Source of the DNA: Bacteroidota bacterium
GTDB taxonomy: Bacteria; Bacteroidota; Bacteroidia; Flavobacteriales; Weeksellaceae
Direction of reading: 5' to 3'
Assembly (NCBI GenBank): GCA_023426625.1
Contig: JAFAAJ010000234.1
Coordinates: forward strand, 1 to 11,587
DNA: 11,587 bases
The notes below the pieces were generated by a model, which was given only the letters and a program-made list of their open reading frames with translations, was not told where the DNA came from and did no database searches. Positions 1 through 6,692 of this stretch are shown here, in pieces. Positions within the stretch are counted from its first letter, which is position 1. Every line of letters starts with the position of its first letter. The position numbers and the translations under genes are program-made.

Positions 1-270
1 TCCGAATGTTCTTACATCTTTATATTTTTCAAAAAAAAGGAGTGCGTTTTGGCCACCATCGTGATTTACAAATCTCACATTATTTGAAAATGTGCTTTCA
101 TCTCCGATTTCTATTAAAAAAGGTTCGGTTCCAAATTGCGGAACCTCCACGAAACGTACATTCTTTCCTACTTTCAATCCTTTTGCAAGGCAGATCTTCA
201 GGTAGATCTTCTGTATCATGAACTGGTAGGTCGTATGAATTTTCAGTATGGCGCGATATAAGAGAAGCAT
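1..270 (-). CDS. Hexapeptide-repeat (left-handed beta-helix) O-acetyltransferase, N-terminal 90 residues
   Basis: This partial gene starts at ATG 270-268 and stays open for 90 codons to the window edge, so its C-terminus is missing. Seen: a basic N-terminal helix (residues 1-30), then GLKVGKNVRF (31-40), FGTEPFLIEIGD (46-57) and FSNNVRFVNHDGG (61-73, with His70). These look like the first beta-helix coils of WbbJ/Maa-type acetyltransferases. Known for the family: cytoplasmic trimers that move acetyl from acetyl-CoA to a sugar hydroxyl or amine. The hexapeptide repeats and acetyl-CoA site expected further on lie outside the window. The start is one base after the stop of the GT4 gene, so the two are probably translationally coupled. 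Inferred role: acetylating a sugar of the same repeat unit. The fold is fairly certain; the acceptor is unknown. Confidence 0.85.
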   Translation of the reverse strand, partial: MLLLYRAILKIHTTYQFMIQKIYLKICLAKGLKVGKNVRFVEVPQFGTEPFLIEIGDESTFSNNVRFVNHDGGQNALLFFEKYKDVRTFG

Positions 271-271
271 A

Positions 272-1429
272 TTATTTTTTTACTAGATTGGTGATAATAT
301 TTTCTACGGCATTGAATATTTTCTGATTGTCAAATTGTTTTTCTATATCCGTTAAATGTGTTTTGATGACAGAAACCAATTCGGGCTCGGTTAAAAACTT
401 TTTCATTGCCTTATACATTTCATCGGTTTGATAAGGGATAAGATATCCTGTTTTTTCATGAGTGATCATTTCAGGAATTCCTCCCACGTTGGTAGAAATT
501 ATGGGTCTTTGCAGAAATAAGGCATCCGCTATAATCAGAGGCCAACCTTCGGATTCTGACGGGAGGATGAAAAAATCAGCATTTTTCACATACGGATAAG
601 GGTTCATAAGGGAACCTAATAACTCAAAACTGTTGGTAACGCCTAAGCTTTCTGCCTGTTTTTTCAGATTTTCTTTTTCTTCACCATCTCCGATAACGAT
701 GATATGATGATCAAAACCGTTTTTGAGTAATCGGGCGTGAGCTTCCATCAGCTTATGAAATCCTTTTCGGGTATGTAATCTTGCTACGGAAACAAACACA
801 GGTTTTGAAGGAAGTTCAGGTTCAAAAGCCATAGCTTTTTGTTTCAGCTCTTCAATAGGAATAGCATTTAGAATAACCTGGCTTTCGGGAATCTTAAGGT
901 CGGGATAAGTTTCGATCAGGATATCTTTGGTCTGCTGTGATCCGAAAATAAAATAATCAAACTTTGGAATCTGTTCCAGAATTGCAGGAACCAAAGGCTG
1001 AAGTTTGGGTACCGTGATATCGGAATGAAACCATCCAATCTTTTTTGAGTTTTTAAGGGTAGAGTTTAAAACAGATGAAAAAGCGGCATAAGTAGGAGCT
1101 ATTTCCACATCATACTGATCTTTAAGGATCCGGTCTGCAATTCGTGGATCTTTTTCAGCTTTCATGAGTTTTAATCTTCTTTTGATCAGCTGAAGCTTTT
1201 GGATGAAAGCATTTTTAGACAGATCTTCTTTTCCTTTGGTAAGGTAAACCTTTCTGACGTGTTTCGGGAATTCATCTCTCAGCTCTCCCTGATTGATGTT
1301 CAGGCAAATGGTCATCTCAAATTTGTCTTTATTGAGATTGTTCAGCATGCTTAAAACTACTTTTTCCACACCACCCATTTCCATAGAACGGTGCCTGAAA
1401 AGGACTTTTATTTTTTTTTGCTCTGCCAT
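272..1429 (-). CDS. Family 4 (GT-B fold) glycosyltransferase
   Basis: A 385-residue protein, a normal length for a complete GT4 enzyme, which transfers a sugar from a nucleotide-sugar donor to a lipid-linked acceptor on the inner face of the membrane. Seen: the N-terminal Rossmann domain opens with the glycine-rich acceptor loop MGGVEKVV (18-25). IGWFHSDI (131-138) is typical of the middle. The C-terminal donor domain has SVARLHTRKGFHKLM (214-228, likely phosphate-binding Arg217 and Lys222), GDGEE (248-252) and PSESEGWPLIIADAL (290-304). The canonical E-x7-E donor motif reads E294-x7-D302 here, a conservative change. The ATG shares one base with the stop of the upstream GT2 gene (TAATG), implying coupled translation. 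Codons 4-7 contain an A9 run. The sugar transferred cannot be read from the sequence. Confidence 0.93.
   Translation of the reverse strand: MAEQKKIKVLFRHRSMEMGGVEKVVLSMLNNLNKDKFEMTICLNINQGELRDEFPKHVRKVYLTKGKEDLSKNAFIQKLQLIKRRLKLMKAEKDPRIADRILKDQYDVEIAPTYAAFSSVLNSTLKNSKKIGWFHSDITVPKLQPLVPAILEQIPKFDYFIFGSQQTKDILIETYPDLKIPESQVILNAIPIEELKQKAMAFEPELPSKPVFVSVARLHTRKGFHKLMEAHARLLKNGFDHHIIVIGDGEEKENLKKQAESLGVTNSFELLGSLMNPYPYVKNADFFILPSESEGWPLIIADALFLQRPIISTNVGGIPEMITHEKTGYLIPYQTDEMYKAMKKFLTEPELVSVIKTHLTDIEKQFDNQKIFNAVENIITNLVKK
1411..1419 (-). repeat. A9 homopolymer tract at codons 4-7 of the GT4 gene
   Basis: Nine consecutive T on the plus strand, read as nine A in the coding strand, lie at the very start of the GT4 gene. 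A one-base slip of polymerase or during replication would shift the frame after a few residues and abolish the enzyme. Tracts of this length are known slippage sites in bacteria; activity here is inferred. Confidence 0.6.
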
Positions 1430-2268
1430 TATCCGAAAACTTTTTGTAATACGATCATTATTTTTTTTTTTATGCGGAAAGAAATACTGTTCTGATAACC
1501 CAGTAAGTTATAAATTTCTTGTGGATTATTATATTTTTCCGGAACAGTTTTGCCATTGATGTTTTTTATGTTTCTGCGTTGTATGGCATTAAAAATCACC
1601 TGCGCAAAATATTCTCTGGTTTTCGGGCGGTTCTCATTCTGGGAAATCCCTCCGGAATGTTCACGGTACAGATAATTAGGTTCATCAATGAAATGAACTT
1701 TTCCTTTTTCATATAATTTGAGATACAGATCCTGATCTTCAGCAATTCTCATGGAAGTATTTATTTTCTCGGTAAGCTCATAAGTGCTTTTTCTGAAAGA
1801 AACGAAATGAACAATATAAACCGGACAATTGAAGAAATAGGGTGAATGATTCGGAACCTGCATGGCGACTTTCGATGTTACTACAGGCTTTAAATTTTCG
1901 TCACATTTTATAAACCTGGAGTAGGTGAGTACTACATCCTTATTTTTTCTGAAGACATTTATACAGGATTGTAAAGCATTGGGAGTAATGGCGTCATCAG
2001 GATCTACAAATCCGCAGATATCTCCGGTAGCCAGGTCGATGAGTTTACTTTTTGTGATACCGACACCGCTGTTTTCAGCATTTTCATAGATCTTAAAACG
2101 GTTGTCATCTCCAATGATATTTCTGATGATATCTAATGAATCATCTGTAGAGGCATCATCGAGAATAATAGCTTCCCAATGATCATAACTTTGAGCAATA
2201 ATAGAGTCGTAACAGGTTTTAAAGAACCTTCCATTATTGTAATTGGCAATAAGGATGGAAAATTTCAT
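1429..2268 (-). CDS. Family 2 (GT-A fold) glycosyltransferase
   Basis: A 279-residue GT2 enzyme, first gene of the left minus-strand block. Seen: SILIANYNNGRFF (4-16) begins the nucleotide-binding fold. ILDDAS (35-40) supplies the first acidic pair. FVDPDD (87-92) is the DXD metal/donor site (Asp89, Asp91). MRIAEDQDLYLKL (173-185) carries the likely catalytic base region around Glu177-Asp178, followed by LYREHSGGIS (200-209). Known for the family: cytoplasmic inverting transferases that use nucleotide sugars and a divalent metal. The ATG at 2268-2266 lies about 20 nt downstream of a -7 box match on this strand. The gene ends in a TAATG overlap with the GT4 gene. An A11 run encodes the lysines near residues 266-270, close to the C-terminus. 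There is no membrane segment; donor and acceptor are unknown. Confidence 0.93.
   Translation of the reverse strand: MKFSILIANYNNGRFFKTCYDSIIAQSYDHWEAIILDDASTDDSLDIIRNIIGDDNRFKIYENAENSGVGITKSKLIDLATGDICGFVDPDDAITPNALQSCINVFRKNKDVVLTYSRFIKCDENLKPVVTSKVAMQVPNHSPYFFNCPVYIVHFVSFRKSTYELTEKINTSMRIAEDQDLYLKLYEKGKVHFIDEPNYLYREHSGGISQNENRPKTREYFAQVIFNAIQRRNIKNINGKTVPEKYNNPQEIYNLLGYQNSISFRIKKKIMIVLQKVFG
1461..1471 (-). repeat. A11 homopolymer tract near the 3' end of the GT2 gene
   Basis: Eleven consecutive T on the plus strand, A in the coding strand, span the Ile-Lys-Lys-Lys-Ile codons about ten residues before the GT2 stop. It is the longest mononucleotide run noticed in the window. Slippage would change only the last residues of this enzyme, but it would move the stop away from the TAATG junction and so could alter translation of the GT4 gene. 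Function is inferred. Confidence 0.6.
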
Positions 2269-2289
2269 CGGATTGTGCTAATAAATTTT

Positions 2290-2297
2290 CACAAAGA
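2290..2297 (-). promoter_or_regulatory. Bacteroidota -7 box (TATCTTTG) for the left minus-strand block
   Basis: TATCTTTG on the minus strand matches the TAnnTTTG -7 consensus of the Bacteroidota housekeeping sigma factor. It sits 21 nt upstream of the GT2 start, which would give a short leader. No convincing -33 TTG element is visible upstream. It is back to back with the plus-strand promoter at 2331 inside the 87-nt divergent gap. Confidence 0.6.
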
Positions 2298-2330
2298 TAC
2301 TTATATCTTAAAAAGTTTAAGAAAAATCTT

Positions 2331-2338
2331 TATTTTTG
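2331..2338 (+). promoter_or_regulatory. Bacteroidota -7 box (TATTTTTG) for the plus-strand decoration block
   Basis: TATTTTTG matches TAnnTTTG and lies 17 nt upstream of the methyltransferase ATG. It belongs to a stretch (2329-2358) that recurs almost exactly at 4166-4194, including the ACACAATG at the start codon. TTTATTT (2329-2335) and AAATTAA (2345-2351) form an imperfect dyad around it, perfect in the second copy. No clear -33 element is seen. Confidence 0.62.
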
Positions 2339-2355
2339 TGCCTTAAATTAACACA

Positions 2356-3126
2356 ATGAATGAAATAGTAAGGGTTCTCAAAACATTTATAGCTTATTTG
2401 AAAAGGCCGGATCTCTACCCGGAATTAGGGAGAAAAATCATAAAAAATACGATTAACAGAGGAAATGCTTTTAAAGGTAAGGAAAAAACCGGTTCTTGGG
2501 CATCTTTCAATGCTATTTCCCAACAGGAAGCGGTAACTACGCTCTTCGGCTATGATATAACGGCTTTCAAAAATGAATATCAACAGGTCTTAAAGGAATC
2601 AGAGCAAAGACAAAATGATTGTCCCATCAAAATGGGTGGTGCAGGTGCTTTGGAACTGATCTTTTATGCTTGTGAGTTTACAAATGCAAAACATGTTGTG
2701 GAAACAGGGGTTGCATACGGATGGTCTTCTTTGGCAGCGCTACTTTCTCTCGAAAAAAGAAACGGGACTTTATACAGTTCGGATATGCCTTATCTTGCGC
2801 AGGACGGAGATCAGTATGTGGGGTGTGTAGTACCGGAAAATCTTAAAAAATTCTGGAAGTTGTTCCGTTTTGCAGATAGAGAGTCTTTGCCAAAGATCTT
2901 TGCTGAAAATGAAGGTTTTGATGTTGTGCATTATGATTCGGATAAGAGTTATAACGGCAGGTTCTGGGCTTATGGAGAGCTCTATAAACACCTGAGAAAA
3001 GGAGGGGTGTTCATCAGTGATGATATTGGTGATAATTCTGCTTATCAGGATTTTTGTGAAAAAAACGGTATAAAAACCACTGTCGTAGAATTTGAAGGCA
3101 AATACGTAGGTGTTTTTATAAAGTAA
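2356..3126 (+). CDS. Class I SAM-dependent O-methyltransferase (Methyltransf_24/CmcI-like)
   Basis: A 256-residue cytoplasmic enzyme expected to methylate a hydroxyl of a sugar using S-adenosylmethionine. Seen: an N-terminal helical extension (1-95), SAM motif I VVETGVAYGWSS (114-125), an acidic strand-2 turn YSSDMPY (140-146), HYDSDKSYNGRFW (192-204) and KGGVFISDDI (215-224). The pattern D-x-D-x-S-Y followed by GG-x4-DD resembles the metal-binding DGxHxY...HD arrangement of TylF/CmcI-type methyltransferases, so a Mg-dependent O-methyl transfer is inferred. The ATG lies 17 nt after a -7 box; it is followed four bases later by an out-of-frame ATG. It is the first gene of the plus-strand block, and the AT3 gene follows after 12 nt. 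The substrate could be a nucleotide sugar or a lipid-linked glycan. Confidence 0.88.
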   Translation: MNEIVRVLKTFIAYLKRPDLYPELGRKIIKNTINRGNAFKGKEKTGSWASFNAISQQEAVTTLFGYDITAFKNEYQQVLKESEQRQNDCPIKMGGAGALELIFYACEFTNAKHVVETGVAYGWSSLAALLSLEKRNGTLYSSDMPYLAQDGDQYVGCVVPENLKKFWKLFRFADRESLPKIFAENEGFDVVHYDSDKSYNGRFWAYGELYKHLRKGGVFISDDIGDNSAYQDFCEKNGIKTTVVEFEGKYVGVFIK

Positions 3127-3130
3127 TACA

Positions 3131-3142
3131 ATGCTTCAGTGA
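3131..3142 (+). other. Three-codon minigene (Met-Leu-Gln-stop) overlapping the AT3 start
   Basis: ATG CTT CAG TGA lies in the gap after the methyltransferase gene. Its TGA overlaps the GTG start of the AT3 gene (GTGA). The same layout recurs at 4192-4203. It may couple or dampen translation, or be chance; an older ATG start of the AT3 gene lost by a one-base indel would also explain it. Confidence 0.3.
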
Positions 3143-4161
3143 AAATAAGTCAGATTACCTTTACAAGATTTGTGGCTGCCATGGCCATTGTGATCTCCCA
3201 TTTCAATAAAGACTTATTTTTATATCAGATCAATTATATTTCGGATATATTTTTATGGGCCAATGTTGGAGTAAGTTATTTCTTTATCCTTTCAGGCTTC
3301 ATAATGATCGTAGCTTATCATAAAAAGGATAAAATCGACTATCTGGAATTTTACCGAAATCGTTTTGCAAGGATCTATCCTTTGTATGTGGTGGGTTTAT
3401 TGTTATACTGTATCACAAGGTATTCCAACTTCAGTATTTATAAAGGTTTGTTGTATTTATTGGGGATTCAGAGTTGGATTCCCGGTGAGGCTATGATCCT
3501 GAATTTTCCGGGATGGTCTATTTCCGTGGAATTTCTTTTTTATCTGTTGTTTCCGTTACTGTATAACCGGTTTTATTCCAGAAATAATAAAAGTATCTGG
3601 GTGATAACAGTCTTGCTTTGGATCATTACGCAGGTCTTTTCCAATCTGTATGTGAATTCTGTTTGGTATGAAGGTCCGCACACGAAAAGTCATGAATTCG
3701 GCCATTATTTTCCGCTTTTGCATATCAATGAATTTTTGATAGGGAATTTAGCAGGATTGTATTTTGTTAAAAACTTCAGTCAGAAGAATTACGATGTATC
3801 GGTAGTTCTGATTTTCATTGCCGTATTGTTGTCTCTGATATTTATACCGCTTAATTTCCATAACGGACTCATGGCAGTACTTTTCATTCCGCTGATTGTT
3901 TTGATTTCCAAAAATAATGGAAAGCTCACACAGTTTTTCTCTTTAAAACCTCTTGAATATCTGGGTGAAATAAGTTATGCCATTTATATCGTTCATATTC
4001 CTGTTCTGTATATTCTTAGGGAGCTTATTAAAAGTTATGGATTGAGAATAGATACCGTTTTCTTTATTTATATTCCTGTTTTATTGATGTGTTCTGCGTT
4101 GTTTTACCAATTCATTGAGAAGCCTTTACGGGATTATTTAAAAAATATGAAAATCAGATAA
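3139..4161 (+). CDS. Membrane acyltransferase, AT3 (OafA/YrhL) family, without SGNH domain
   Basis: A 340-residue polytopic inner-membrane protein. AT3 enzymes carry acyl groups, usually acetyl from cytoplasmic acetyl-CoA, to surface glycans. Seen: about ten hydrophobic segments; TRFVAAMAIVISHF (9-22) with the conserved His21; NVGVSYFFILSGF (42-54); the FYRNRFARIYPLY motif (71-83) with Arg75 and Arg78; and PGWSISVEFLFY (124-135). Start choice: the frame opens just after an in-frame TAA at 3124, and GTG 3139 is the only good start giving the family's usual N-terminus; the next ATG (3181) would remove His21's helix. The protein ends after the last membrane segment, so the C-terminal SGNH domain of the long OafA class is absent. 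The neighbouring MBOAT and SGNH genes suggest joint acyl decoration. The family is certain; the acyl group and acceptor are unknown. Confidence 0.92.
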   Translation: MKISQITFTRFVAAMAIVISHFNKDLFLYQINYISDIFLWANVGVSYFFILSGFIMIVAYHKKDKIDYLEFYRNRFARIYPLYVVGLLLYCITRYSNFSIYKGLLYLLGIQSWIPGEAMILNFPGWSISVEFLFYLLFPLLYNRFYSRNNKSIWVITVLLWIITQVFSNLYVNSVWYEGPHTKSHEFGHYFPLLHINEFLIGNLAGLYFVKNFSQKNYDVSVVLIFIAVLLSLIFIPLNFHNGLMAVLFIPLIVLISKNNGKLTQFFSLKPLEYLGEISYAIYIVHIPVLYILRELIKSYGLRIDTVFFIYIPVLLMCSALFYQFIEKPLRDYLKNMKIR

Positions 4162-4167
4162 AATATT

Positions 4168-4175
4168 TATTTTTG
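4168..4175 (+). promoter_or_regulatory. Internal -7 box (TATTTTTG) ahead of the MBOAT gene
   Basis: TATTTTTG, a full match to TAnnTTTG, begins 6 nt after the AT3 stop. Together with flanking bases (4166-4194) it nearly duplicates the element at 2329-2358, including a following ACACAATG. TTTATTT (4166-4172) and AAATAAA (4181-4187) are a perfect 7-bp inverted repeat with an 8-nt loop, which might act as an operator or a weak stem. If used, it gives a leader of about 130 nt before the MBOAT start. Confidence 0.5.
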
Positions 4176-4199
4176 TAACGAAATAAACACAATGTACAC

Positions 4200-4304
4200 A
4201 TGAAAGTTCCCACCTCACAAAACCGGATACCTCTTATCCCCTTATTTTATTTGAAGAATATGATGTGCGACAAAAAAAGTCTGTTGCAGCAGTATTTAAT
4301 TTAA
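4200..4304 (+). CDS. Possible 34-residue leader peptide or gene remnant (with minigene 4192-4203)
   Basis: The 155-nt gap before the MBOAT gene holds ATG TAC ACA TGA at 4192-4203. Its TGA overlaps ATG 4200, which opens a 34-codon frame ending at TAA 4302-4304, 12 nt before the MBOAT start. The peptide begins MKVPTSQNRIPLIPLFYLKN and has no recognisable domain, no signal peptide and no strong codon-use argument. It could be a short regulatory leader, the remains of a displaced gene, or chance. The duplicated promoter/start element just upstream is the only reason to record it. Confidence 0.22.
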   Translation: MKVPTSQNRIPLIPLFYLKNMMCDKKSLLQQYLI

Positions 4305-4316
4305 AATAAAGGATTC

Positions 4317-5750
4317 ATGCTATTTAATTCCATAGGGTTTTTGTTCTTTTTGCCGATAGTATTTGTTCTGTATTGGTTTGTCTTCAGGAAGAAGTATCAG
4401 CATCAGAATTTACTGTTGCTTTTGGCCAGCTTGTATTTTTATGCCTGTTGGGACTGGAGATTTCTTTTTCTACTGATGTTCTCTATCGGGTTGGATTTTG
4501 TTTCCGGGCTTCAGATCGAGAAAAGTAAAACGAAAAAAGAAGCTACATTTTGGTTAACACTTAGTATCGTCATCAATTTAGGGTTTCTGGGTTTCTTTAA
4601 ATATTATAATTTTTTTGTAGAAAGCTTTGCAGATCTGGTGAACGGATTCGGATCTAAAGCCAATGTATGGTTACTGAATATTGTTCTTCCTGTCGGGATC
4701 TCATTTTATACTTTTCATGGACTGTCTTATGTGATTGATATTTATAAAAAAAGGATTAAGGCGGAAACCAATCTGGTAGATTATGCCGTATTTGTAAGCT
4801 ATTTTCCATTGTTGGTTGCAGGTCCTATCGAGAGGGCAACGCATCTCTTACCTCAGATTCAGCGAGAAAGAGTCTTTAATTATGAACAGGCAGCAGACGG
4901 AATGCGGCAGATCTTATGGGGATTCTTCAAAAAAATGGTGATTGCGGACAACTGTGCTCCAATCGTTAATGAAATCTTTACAAATTATCAGACCGAAAGT
5001 CCGAGTAACTTAGTAATGGGAACAATTCTCTTTGCTTTTCAGATATATGGTGATTTTTCCGGTTATTCGGATATTGCTCTCGGTGTTTCCAAGCTATTCG
5101 GGATAGAACTTCTGAAAAATTTTGCTTTTCCCTATTTTTCCAGAGATATTGCTGAGTTTTGGCGAAGATGGCATATTTCGCTTTCTTCGTGGTTCAGAGA
5201 TTATCTTTATATCCCTTTAGGCGGGAGCAAAGGAGGTTTGGTGATGAAGATAAGGAATACTTTCATCATTTTTCTGGTTTCAGGCTTTTGGCATGGCGCC
5301 AACTGGACCTTTATCATTTGGGGTGGATTGAATGCTTTATATTTTATGCCTTTATTGATTTCCAACAAAAATCGGGACCATCTGGAAGTGGTAGCGATGA
5401 ACAGACTTCTGCCTTCTTTCAGTGAGTTTTTTAAGATCATGCTGACTTTCGGACTTACCTGTTTTGCCTGGATATTCTTCAGGTCGGAATCGGTAACTCA
5501 GGCTATTTCATATATTGAGCGAATCTTTGATGCTTCCTTATTTACTTTTCCGAAACCATTTCCTTTTAAATGCATGGTTTTAATTGGGTTAATGCTTATT
5601 ATAGAGTGGCTGAACAGAGGAAGGATACACGGATTGGAAATTGACAGGTATCAACCGTGGATAAGAAGAACATTATATCTGGTGATTATTTATATTATTC
5701 TCCGATACGCTAATTTCGGGAATAATGAGTTTATCTATTTTCAGTTTTAG
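4317..5750 (+). CDS. MBOAT-family membrane O-acyltransferase (AlgI/DltB-like)
   Basis: A 477-residue polytopic membrane protein, the usual length for AlgI-type enzymes. Seen: repeated hydrophobic segments; FYACWDWRFLFLL (41-53); SFYTFHGLSYVIDIY (129-143); FPLLVAGPIERA (163-174); DFSGYSDIALG (246-256); FWRRWHISLSSWFRDYLYIP (281-300); and SGFWHGANWTFIIWGG (322-337). His326 of the last motif is the family's catalytic histidine, and His286 lies in the other conserved block. Known for the family: such proteins accept an acyl group from a cytoplasmic donor and present it across the membrane, working with an extracytoplasmic SGNH partner (AlgJ/AlgX, DltD). The next gene, 2 nt away, fits that partner. 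The ATG at 4317 has AAAGGA three bases upstream. Inferred role: acetylation of the glycan after export. No gene symbol is given because the polymer is unlikely to be alginate. Confidence 0.93.
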   Translation: MLFNSIGFLFFLPIVFVLYWFVFRKKYQHQNLLLLLASLYFYACWDWRFLFLLMFSIGLDFVSGLQIEKSKTKKEATFWLTLSIVINLGFLGFFKYYNFFVESFADLVNGFGSKANVWLLNIVLPVGISFYTFHGLSYVIDIYKKRIKAETNLVDYAVFVSYFPLLVAGPIERATHLLPQIQRERVFNYEQAADGMRQILWGFFKKMVIADNCAPIVNEIFTNYQTESPSNLVMGTILFAFQIYGDFSGYSDIALGVSKLFGIELLKNFAFPYFSRDIAEFWRRWHISLSSWFRDYLYIPLGGSKGGLVMKIRNTFIIFLVSGFWHGANWTFIIWGGLNALYFMPLLISNKNRDHLEVVAMNRLLPSFSEFFKIMLTFGLTCFAWIFFRSESVTQAISYIERIFDASLFTFPKPFPFKCMVLIGLMLIIEWLNRGRIHGLEIDRYQPWIRRTLYLVIIYIILRYANFGNNEFIYFQF

Positions 5751-5752
5751 GA

Positions 5753-6676
5753 ATGAAAAAGTTTTTATTCAAAATATTATGGTATGTTTCCGGGGCTCTG
5801 CTTTTGTTTTCGGTATTGGGAAGATATGCAGACGGAAATACAGATGATAATTACATGCATTTTGCCGTGAAAAACCCAAAGAATATCATTTTAGGAGATT
5901 CCAGGGGAGCTCAGGCTGTTGTTCCGGATATTTTGAACAAAAAAATGAACGCAGAATTCGACAATTTTTCCCTGAATGTGGTACAGTCGCCTTATGGAGA
6001 AGTCTATTATAAAGCTGTACAGAGAAAGCTGGATCCTGATACACAAAATGGGATATTCATCATTACCATCGATCCGTGGAATGTATCACTGAATAAAAAT
6101 GTTAAAGATCCTAAAGATTTTCCTGAAGAGCACTCTCCTTTAAAGAATATGTACTTCTATGATCTATCTCCCAACTATGAATACCTTTTGAAAAACTATA
6201 CACGAAGCTGGTTTAAACTTTATACGGAACGAGAAGAAAAAGGTAAATCCAATACTTATCTGCACAAAAACGGATGGATGGAAGTTACCGTGAATATGGA
6301 GAAAGACTCTGTAGCGAAGAGAGAGATTGAAAAAGTGAAATTTTACAGGGATATAGCCCAAATGCAAAACGTTTCCTCAATCAGACTCAAAGCTTTGGAA
6401 GAGATTATAACTTTCCTTAAAACAAAAGGAATTGTGTATCTGGTAAGAATTCCGGCTTCTGAAAAGATCATGGAAATTGAGAAGTCCTACTCTCCTGATT
6501 TCAGTAAAAAAATCAAACAGATCTCAATAAAGCATAATATCCGCTTTTTTGACTTTTCATCCGCTCACAAAAATTATATTTATACAGATGGCAATCATAT
6601 GTATAAAGAATCCGGTAAAGCGTTTACGGCTCAGCTCAGTGATTCTATTCTGACGAGTATAACAATTTCAAAATAG
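5753..6676 (+). CDS. Membrane-anchored SGNH-hydrolase-like protein, probable partner of the MBOAT enzyme
   Basis: A 307-residue protein with a single N-terminal hydrophobic segment (about 3-23) and a soluble, presumably periplasmic, remainder. Seen: KNIILGDSRGAQAV (43-56) is a block-I GDS motif with candidate nucleophile Ser50. YTDGNHMYKESG (277-288) supplies the block-V D-x-x-H pair, Asp279 and His282. FIITIDPWN (about 101-109) sits where the middle strand is expected. Serine and D-x-x-H at the two ends is the layout of DltD, AlgJ and other SGNH acyltransferases encoded beside MBOAT genes. The start codon is 2 nt after the MBOAT stop, indicating a coupled pair. Inferred role: taking the acyl group from the membrane enzyme and placing it on the polysaccharide. 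Overall similarity to a named family is weak, so an esterase role remains possible. Confidence 0.78.
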   Translation: MKKFLFKILWYVSGALLLFSVLGRYADGNTDDNYMHFAVKNPKNIILGDSRGAQAVVPDILNKKMNAEFDNFSLNVVQSPYGEVYYKAVQRKLDPDTQNGIFIITIDPWNVSLNKNVKDPKDFPEEHSPLKNMYFYDLSPNYEYLLKNYTRSWFKLYTEREEKGKSNTYLHKNGWMEVTVNMEKDSVAKREIEKVKFYRDIAQMQNVSSIRLKALEEIITFLKTKGIVYLVRIPASEKIMEIEKSYSPDFSKKIKQISIKHNIRFFDFSSAHKNYIYTDGNHMYKESGKAFTAQLSDSILTSITISK

Positions 6677-6692
6677 TTTTTCTAAATTAAAG

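Noticed and set aside
6..221. 71-codon plus-strand frame at the left edge
   Set aside because: It is antisense to the clear hexapeptide acetyltransferase frame on the minus strand and has no recognisable sequence.
3131..3133. ATG at 3131 as the AT3 start
   Set aside because: It is out of frame and stops after three codons; the in-frame GTG at 3139 gives the expected AT3 N-terminus.
4125..4265. Similarity between the AT3 gene end (TATTTAAAAAATATGA) and 4247-4262 (TATTTGAAGAATATGA) as a duplicated gene end
   Set aside because: The match is short and A/T-rich and the flanks do not extend it, so chance is the simpler explanation.
4162..4316. tRNA, small RNA or riboswitch in the gap before the MBOAT gene
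   Set aside because: Apart from the small A/T dyad around the -7 box, I see no paired stems of useful length, no tRNA arms and no known riboswitch core.
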